A DNA stretch of 64,000 bases. Source: Sphingomonas faeni. Its GTDB lineage: Bacteria > Pseudomonadota > Alphaproteobacteria > Sphingomonadales > Sphingomonadaceae. The notes under the pieces were generated by a model. That model saw nothing but the letters and a program-made list of their open reading frames with translations. It was not told where the DNA came from and did not search any database. The stretch is from the NCBI RefSeq assembly GCF_023195535.1, contig NZ_JALPNF010000001.1:806001-870000 (forward strand), read 5' to 3'. This document shows positions 59,064 through 64,000 of this stretch, one piece after another. The translations under genes were made by a program, and so were the position numbers. Every line of letters begins with the position of its first letter. The first letter of the stretch is position 1.

Positions 59064-60995
59064 TCAAATCTCGATCTGGCTGCCAAGCTCGACGACGCGG
59101 TTCGTCGGCAACCGGAAGAACTCCATCGCGCTTTCGGCATTGCGCAGCATCCACGAGAACAGCTTCTCGCGCCAGAGCATCATGCCGGGCTTGTCCGATG
59201 CGAGCAGCGTCTGGCGCGACAGGAAGAAGCTGGTGTCCATCATCTTGAAGTCCGCGCCGCAAGTATGGACCTGGCGCAGTGCCGCGGGCACGTCGGCATC
59301 CTCCATGAAGCCATAGCGCAGGATCAGGCGATGGAAGCCGTCGCCGAGCTCCTCGCGCACCGCACGGTCATGCGCGGGCCAATAGGGCTGGCCGACGATC
59401 TTTACCGTCAGCAGGATGACGCGCTCGTGCAGCACCTTGTTGTGCTTGAGATTGTGGAGGAGCGCGTGCGGAACGCCGTCGGCGGTCGAGGTCATGAACA
59501 CCGCGGTCCCCGGCACGCGCGATGCGGAGCTGGCGGCCGAGCCGATGAACACCTTTATCGGCATCGCTGCCTCGTGCATCCGGTCGATCATCAGCTGCCG
59601 CCCCTTCGACCAGGTCGTCAGGAAGGTGAAGATGATGAAGCCGACCAGCAGCGGGAACCAGCCGCCCGCCGGCACCTTGGTGAGGTTTGCCGCGAAATAG
59701 GCGCCATCGACGGTGAAGAAGATAGCCAGAAGCGGGATCGCCGCGATCTTCGGCCAGTTCCACAGGCGGAACAGGACGACGCCGAGCAAGCACGTGTCGA
59801 TAAACATCGCACCGGTCACCGCGATCCCGTACGCGCTGGTGAGGTTCGACGAGGTGCGGAAGAACAGCACTAGCAGGATGACCATCACCATCAGCGCGCC
59901 GTTGACGAGCGGGATATAGATCTGGCCCTCCGTCGAGGCGCTGGTATGCTCGATGCGAAGCCGCGGGATGAAGCCGAGCTGGATCGCCTGCTGCGTGACC
60001 GAGAACGCGCCGGAGATCACCGCCTGCGACGCGATAACCGCGGCCATCGTCGCAAGAATGACGAGCGGAAGCTGGAGGCTCTCGGGCGCGAGATTGTAGA
60101 ACGGGCTGACCAGTGCGGCCTGCCCGTCGCGAAACAGCAGCGCACCCTGCCCCATGTAATTGAGGATCAGCGCCGGCAACACGAAGAACAGCCACGAGAT
60201 GCCGATCGGCTTGCGGCCGAAATGACCCATGTCCGCATAGAGCGCTTCGGCGCCGGTGACCGCGAGCACGACCGAACCGAGTGCCAGAAACGCGCGCTCG
60301 GGATCGATCAGGAAGAACTGGACCGCGTAGTGCGGCGAGAATGCCCAGAGCACTTCGGGCGTTTGCATGATGCTGAGGATGCCGAGCACCGCGATGACGC
60401 CGAAATACACCAGCATGATCGGCCCGAAGACGAGCCCGATCCGCGCAGTGCCGCTCTTCTGCACCCAGAACAGCGCGATCAGGATGACGATCACGATCGG
60501 CAGCACGAGCCCGGCAAACGCTGGCGCGGCTACGGCGAGGCCCTCGACTGCGGACAGCACCGAGACCGCGGGCGTGATCATGCTGTCGCCGTAGAACAGC
60601 GCGGTCGCGAACACGCCGAGCAGGATGATGCCCTTGCTCCAGCGCTTCGTCTTGGTCTTGCCCGAGACGAGCGCGAGCAATGCGAGGCTACCGCCCTCGC
60701 CCTTGTTGTCGGCGCGCATGATGATGATGACGTATTTGACGGTTACGACGATCATCATCGACCAGAACATCAGGCTGATGACGCCCATGATGTGCGCCGC
60801 GTCGAGCGCGAGCTTGTGGTGGCCGGCGAAGGTTTCGCGGAAGGCGTAGAGCGGGCTCGTGCCGATATCGCCAAAGACGATGCCGATCGCCCCGAACGCG
60901 AGCTTCAGCATGCCGTCGGAATGGTGATGCCCCGTCTCGAGATCGAGATTGGCGGGTGGCACGGTCGAAGCCGCGGCGGTCTGATCGACGCTCAC
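59064..60995 (-). CDS. kup: Low-affinity potassium transporter Kup
   Basis: A 643-residue KUP/HAK/KT potassium uptake protein with about 12 membrane helices. Starts with the family core [22 protein letters not shown]; further helices include [18 protein letters not shown] and [27 protein letters not shown]-terminal soluble part (from about 470) follows, ending [20 protein letters not shown]. Mediates proton-coupled K+ import. High confidence. Confidence 0.95.
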   Translation of the reverse strand: MSVDQTAAASTVPPANLDLETGHHHSDGMLKLAFGAIGIVFGDIGTSPLYAFRETFAGHHKLALDAAHIMGVISLMFWSMMIVVTVKYVIIIMRADNKGEGGSLALLALVSGKTKTKRWSKGIILLGVFATALFYGDSMITPAVSVLSAVEGLAVAAPAFAGLVLPIVIVILIALFWVQKSGTARIGLVFGPIMLVYFGVIAVLGILSIMQTPEVLWAFSPHYAVQFFLIDPERAFLALGSVVLAVTGAEALYADMGHFGRKPIGISWLFFVLPALILNYMGQGALLFRDGQAALVSPFYNLAPESLQLPLVILATMAAVIASQAVISGAFSVTQQAIQLGFIPRLRIEHTSASTEGQIYIPLVNGALMVMVILLVLFFRTSSNLTSAYGIAVTGAMFIDTCLLGVVLFRLWNWPKIAAIPLLAIFFTVDGAYFAANLTKVPAGGWFPLLVGFIIFTFLTTWSKGRQLMIDRMHEAAMPIKVFIGSAASSASRVPGTAVFMTSTADGVPHALLHNLKHNKVLHERVILLTVKIVGQPYWPAHDRAVREELGDGFHRLILRYGFMEDADVPAALRQVHTCGADFKMMDTSFFLSRQTLLASDKPGMMLWREKLFSWMLRNAESAMEFFRLPTNRVVELGSQIEI

Positions 60996-61143
60996 TGGAC
61001 GGTGAATCGACCCGGAAGTGCAGCAATCATCATCGAATTTCCGATTTCACCCTGTGCCCCAAGCCGGCGCATTTAGCATGAGGGGTAGAGGGCGGCAACG
61101 GCGGGGCTGGCAACGTGGATTAACCGGGGCTGATCGGGCCCTG

Positions 61144-61224
61144 CCGTTCTCCTGCGAACGCAGGAGCCCAGGGTAACGGGCGCTACCGTTGTTGGCCCTG
61201 GATCCCTGCATTCGCAGGAAAACG
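61144..61224. repeat. Palindromic intergenic repeat
   Basis: Arms CCGTTCTCCTGCGAACGCAG and CTGCATTCGCAGGAAAACG, with AGCCCAGGG and CCCTGGATC pairing inside. Diverged relative of the other intergenic palindromes. Precedes the Lrp gene stop and the kup start. Confidence 0.8.
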
Positions 61225-61665
61225 CTAACGGGTGACGATTTCGCGGATCACGAAATGCGAGGCGAGTCGCGTCACGCCCGGCAATTGCGACAACGTCTCC
61301 CGGTGAATGCGCTCGAACGTCTCGCCGTCGCGGATCTCAACGTGGAGCATGTAATCCGCCTCGCCGCTCATCAGGAAGCATTGCACCACCTGCGGGCAGT
61401 CGACGATCTCCGCCTCGAACGCCGCCATCGTCTCCTTGCGCTGGTCGCGGAGGGTCACGTTGACGAGGACGATGCTCGGATCGCCGCGCGCCGCGCGCGA
61501 CAAGACCGCGCGGTAGCCGACGATCGCGCCGCTTTCGCGCAGTTGCGCGACGCGGCGGTGCGCAGCGCTAGCCGACAGCCCGACCGCGTCGCCAAGTTCG
61601 GCGCTGGTCAGATCGGAATTGGTGGCGAGCAGGTCTAAAATCCTGCGCTCGATCGTGCTGCTCAA
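61225..61665 (-). CDS. Lrp/AsnC family transcriptional regulator
   Basis: A 146-residue feast/famine regulator. N-terminal helix-turn-helix (about residues 4-55, ERRILDLLATNSDLTSAELGDAVGLSASAAHRRVAQL), then the ligand-sensing RAM domain (GYRAVLS..., VQCFLMSGEADYMLHVEI). Begins at a TTG (SSTIERR) with a GGGA upstream; the longer frame to 61752 lacks family sequence. Divergent from alanine dehydrogenase with a TGCAA-N5-TTGCA palindrome in between, so it is probably the AldR-type regulator of ald. High confidence in family. Confidence 0.93.
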   Translation of the reverse strand: MSSTIERRILDLLATNSDLTSAELGDAVGLSASAAHRRVAQLRESGAIVGYRAVLSRAARGDPSIVLVNVTLRDQRKETMAAFEAEIVDCPQVVQCFLMSGEADYMLHVEIRDGETFERIHRETLSQLPGVTRLASHFVIREIVTR

Positions 61666-61691
61666 GATTATCCCACTTCGATGGCAATGGA

Positions 61692-61706
61692 TGCAATTAT
61701 CTTGCA
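61692..61706. promoter_or_regulatory. Likely Lrp/AldR operator between lrp and ald
   Basis: Perfect TGCAA-N5-TTGCA palindrome in the 127-base divergent gap, upstream of ald by 86 bases and of lrp by 26 bases. Sits in the most AT-rich part of the gap. Fits Lrp/AsnC sites that are palindromic and AT-centred. Confidence 0.65.
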
Positions 61707-61792
61707 GATGCGCTACCTGACCGCGACCAGTTTGCGAACCCTTCCCGTCCAAGCCGCGCTACAATCGCGCAAACGATAATGGAGTGGAATCA

Positions 61793-62899
61793 ATGCGCGT
61801 CGGTGTCCCCAAGGAAATCAAGAATCACGAATATCGCGTCGGCCTGACCCCGCCATCGGTCGCCGAACTGGTTGCCGCCGGTCACGAAGTCGTCGTTGAG
61901 ACGCAGGCCGGCTCGGGCATCGATTTCGAGGACCAGGATTATATCGACGCGGGCGCGACGATCCTGCCGACCGCGGCCGCGGTGTTCGCCGGTGCCGACA
62001 TGATCGTGAAGGTCAAGGAGCCGCAGCCGAGCGAGATCGCGATGCTCGAGCCGCGCCATCTGCTGTTCACCTACCTACACCTCGCCGCGGACAAGCCGCA
62101 GGCCGAGGGGCTGATGAAGTCCGGCGCGACCTGCATCGCCTATGAGACCGTGACGGACAACCGCCGCGGGTTGCCGTTGCTGAAGCCGATGTCCGAGGTC
62201 GCAGGCCGCATGTCGGTACAGGTCGGCGCGCATTATCTCGAGAAGGAACAGGGCGGACGTGGCGTCCTGCTCGGCGGCGTTCCCGGTGTTGCCCCGGCCA
62301 AGGTCGCGATCCTCGGCGGCGGCGTGTCGGGCGTGAACGCGGCGCAGATGGCGGTCGGCATGCGCGCCGACGTGACGATCTACGACATCTCGAATGATCG
62401 TCTCGCCGAGCTCGACATGTTCTTCTCGAGCCAGATCAAGACGGCGTATGCGTCGAAGGCCGCGATCGCCGCGGCCGTGAAGAACGCGCATCTCGTGATC
62501 GGCGCGGTGCTGGTGCCGGGAGCCGCTGCGCCGAAGCTCGTTACCCGCGAGATGTTGAAGACGATGAAGCGCGGCTCGGTGCTGGTCGACATCGCGATCG
62601 ACCAGGGCGGGTGCTTCGAGACGTCGCATGCCACGACGCATGAGGATCCGGTGTTCGAGGTCGATGGCGTGATCCACTACTGCGTCGCCAACATGCCCGG
62701 CGCGGTCGCGCGGACCTCGGCGTTCGCGCTCAACAACGCGACGCTGCCTTTCGCGCTGAAGCTCGCCAATCTGGGTGCCGAGGCGGCGATGAAGGCCGAC
62801 CCGCACCTCGCCAACGGGCTGAACGTCTACAAGGGCAAGATCGCGTACAAGGCGGTCGCGGATGATCTAGGTTTACCTTACGAAGCATGGGCTGGCTGA
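61793..62899 (+). CDS. ald: Alanine dehydrogenase
   Basis: A 368-residue NAD-dependent enzyme interconverting L-alanine and pyruvate plus ammonia. Visible: MRVGVPKEIKNHEYRVGLTP, the pyruvate-binding Lys K75 in IVKVKEPQP, His H96 in FTYLHLAADKP, and the Rossmann motif AILGGGVSGVNAAQMAVG. AGTGGA lies before the chosen ATG. Divergent from the Lrp regulator. Likely used for alanine catabolism or recycling. High confidence. Confidence 0.96.
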   Translation: MRVGVPKEIKNHEYRVGLTPPSVAELVAAGHEVVVETQAGSGIDFEDQDYIDAGATILPTAAAVFAGADMIVKVKEPQPSEIAMLEPRHLLFTYLHLAADKPQAEGLMKSGATCIAYETVTDNRRGLPLLKPMSEVAGRMSVQVGAHYLEKEQGGRGVLLGGVPGVAPAKVAILGGGVSGVNAAQMAVGMRADVTIYDISNDRLAELDMFFSSQIKTAYASKAAIAAAVKNAHLVIGAVLVPGAAAPKLVTREMLKTMKRGSVLVDIAIDQGGCFETSHATTHEDPVFEVDGVIHYCVANMPGAVARTSAFALNNATLPFALKLANLGAEAAMKADPHLANGLNVYKGKIAYKAVADDLGLPYEAWAG

Positions 62900-62949
62900 T
62901 CGGGAACGGATGCGGAACACGGGTGTTGGACAGGGGAAAGGAATTTCCA

Positions 62950-63168
62950 ATGTCCGACACCCCGAACCCCAAGTCCGAACCGTTCTCGAACGCCGAGAAG
63001 GACCCGGACGACTGGACCACCGGCGACGAGAAGATGACCGGTGCGCAGGCAAGCTACCTCAAGACGCTGTCCGAGGAAGCGCATGAGGAATTCGACGAGA
63101 CGCTGACCAAGGCGGATGCGTCGAAGAAGATCGACGAACTGCAGGCGAAGACGGGCCGGGGTCAGTAA
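62950..63168 (+). CDS. DUF3072-type small protein
   Basis: A 72-residue acidic, hydrophilic protein with the segment DEKMTGAQASYLKTLSEEAHEEFD, which matches the DUF3072 family core. It has no membrane helix or signal peptide. Probably a stress-associated cytosolic protein; function is unknown in the family. AAGGA lies before the ATG. It is 50 bases downstream of ald. Confidence 0.82.
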   Translation: MSDTPNPKSEPFSNAEKDPDDWTTGDEKMTGAQASYLKTLSEEAHEEFDETLTKADASKKIDELQAKTGRGQ

Positions 63169-63176
63169 GCCTTCAT

Positions 63177-63208
63177 CCCGTCATCCCGACGCAAGCCAGG
63201 ATGACGGG
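63177..63208. terminator. Bidirectional terminator-like hairpin
   Basis: CCCGTCATCC and GGATGACGGG form a 10-bp stem with a 12-base loop between two convergent genes, followed by ATTATT on the + side. A half copy of the CCGTCATCC-type repeats. Confidence 0.65.
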
Positions 63209-63209
63209 A

Positions 63210-63851
63210 TTATTGGCGCGGCGTTTCAGCGTCCTGAGCAGCAAGCAATCGGTCGAGCAACGCCAGCCGAACTGCTATCTCACCGCGATACGAGATATCC
63301 GATGGGGTTAGCGCCAAAGCCTTCGCCCAATATGGCCGAGCCTTCACAAACTCCCCTGCTCGGACATACGCCAGCCCCAGAAAGAACGGCGGCGCAGGAT
63401 GCTTCGGGGCTAGTCGCGTCGCCTGTTGAAACGCGAACAGCGCCGGCGGGGAAACTTGGTTCGCATCGTGCGCGGACAGCGCGTTAGCGAGCCCGGTCCA
63501 TAACACCACGCTCTTCGGCGCGATCCGAATCCCGCCAAGCAATACCTGAACCGCCGCGCGGCGATCGCCGATCCGCGTCATCGCATCCGCCGCCACCAGA
63601 TACGCTGCCGCTCCGGTGTACCGCTCCAGCATCTGATCGCGCAGCTCTAGCATCGCGCCATCGTCGGGCGTCGCTGCGAGACCGGTCGTGACCGGGTGCC
63701 CAACGAGGCCCGGCTGCCCCTGCAACGCGTACCCTGCCGCACCCAGCATCAACGCCGATGCGATCATCGTCCACAGCAGCCGATCGACCTTCAGCACTGC
63801 GAGCAGCGCAAACACGCCTGCACCGATCGCGGCAAGCCATACCCAGCCCAT
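63210..63851 (-). CDS. TPR protein of the cytochrome c maturation operon (CcmI/CycH-type)
   Basis: A 213-residue membrane protein: two N-terminal helices (about residues 2-20 and 25-45, LAAIGAGVFALLAV and WTMIASALMLGAAGYAL), then a TPR domain (AAAYLVAADAMTRIGDRRAAVQVLL; PPFFLGLAYVRAGEFVKARPYW). This matches the C-terminal half of CcmI/CycH, which holds apocytochrome c for haem attachment. Its ATG overlaps the ccmH stop as TGATG, so it is in the ccm operon that continues off the window. Confidence 0.85.
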   Translation of the reverse strand: MGWVWLAAIGAGVFALLAVLKVDRLLWTMIASALMLGAAGYALQGQPGLVGHPVTTGLAATPDDGAMLELRDQMLERYTGAAAYLVAADAMTRIGDRRAAVQVLLGGIRIAPKSVVLWTGLANALSAHDANQVSPPALFAFQQATRLAPKHPAPPFFLGLAYVRAGEFVKARPYWAKALALTPSDISYRGEIAVRLALLDRLLAAQDAETPRQ

Positions 63852-64000
63852 CAGCGCGTCCTTCGCCGGAAACTCGATCGCGCGATCCAGCCGCCGACGC
63901 CCAGCAGCAGGATCGGCGCGAGCCACAGCGGCCAGGTCAGCCCCGACAGCGGCGGATCATAGGTCACATAGTCGCCATAGCGCGCGATCAGCCAGTCGCG
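63851..64000 (-). CDS. ccmH: Cytochrome c-type biogenesis protein CcmH (3' end, partial)
   Basis: The last 49 residues of CcmH: RDWLIARYGDYVTYDPPLSG matches the family LVARYGDFVLYRPP segment, then a membrane helix (WLAPILLLGVGGWIA) and basic tail. CcmH is the apocytochrome thiol-reducing component. The gene continues beyond the window edge; its stop overlaps the ATG of the TPR protein. Short, but family-specific. Confidence 0.85.
   Translation of the reverse strand, partial: RDWLIARYGDYVTYDPPLSGLTWPLWLAPILLLGVGGWIARSSFRRRTR

Overview
This is a GC-rich chromosomal window from an alphaproteobacterium, most likely Sphingomonas or a close relative in Sphingomonadales. The main pointers are a complete-looking exosortase A (XrtA) exopolysaccharide locus of the sphingomonad type, an ornithine decarboxylase plus deoxyhypusine-synthase-like homospermidine synthase pair (homospermidine is the signature polyamine of the genus), a ChpT phosphotransferase of the CtrA relay, a rluD-rpoH pair, and many short GC-rich palindromic repeats. 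The assignment is inference from gene content; no 16S gene is present. No insertion sequence, prophage or CRISPR array is visible.

Layout. 0-2.9 kb: end of a phage-shock operon (pspC plus three PspB-like small proteins), sufE, a ferredoxin-like protein and a J-domain protein. 3.0-5.3 kb: a SulP transporter translationally coupled to a beta-carbonic anhydrase. 5.3-8.8 kb: a double TonB-C-like periplasmic protein, the RNase P RNA and an amidase. 8.8-14.9 kb: a leftward chemotaxis operon cheA-cheW-cheY-cheB-cheR with chpT just upstream. 15.0-19.3 kb: JAMM protease, rluD, rpoH, an amine-oxidase-like flavoprotein carrying a palindromic insertion, and mtgA. 19.5-25.5 kb: dnaX-ybaB, SRP RNA, two small secreted Arg-rich proteins, and an ATGA-coupled run of two cysteine desulfurases and a [2Fe-2S] ferredoxin. 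25.5-32.7 kb: hydrolases, a threonine-dehydratase-like enzyme, and a polyamine pair whose first gene has a speF-type leader that can hide its Shine-Dalgarno.

32.7-50.2 kb is the XrtA locus. Twelve leftward genes, nearly all with overlapping stop/start codons, encode an acyl-CoA ligase, PLP decarboxylase, export lipoprotein, chain-length protein, tyrosine autokinase, outer-membrane barrel, ATPase, deacetylase, FemAB protein, glycosyltransferase, exosortase-EpsI and amidotransferase. A divergent rightward unit encodes an acyl carrier protein and two atypical hydrolases. No PEP-CTERM substrate lies in the window.

50.3-58.3 kb: trxB, then a molybdenum-enzyme island with two FdhF/YdeP-family oxidoreductases facing each other around mobA, fdhD and a formate/nitrite channel. 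58.4-64 kb: tRNA-Met, a 2'-5' RNA ligase-family protein, kup, an Lrp/AsnC regulator divergent from alanine dehydrogenase, a DUF3072 protein and the end of a cytochrome c maturation operon.

The most unusual signal is a set of short palindromic repeats that sit not only between genes but in-frame inside at least three coding sequences, where they add 20-40 residues without breaking the frame. Other points of interest are the speF-like leader, a 15-bp tandem repeat in the deacetylase N-terminus, a CheA with a degenerate receiver tail, three PspB-like paralogues in a row, and a probable CTG start for mobA.
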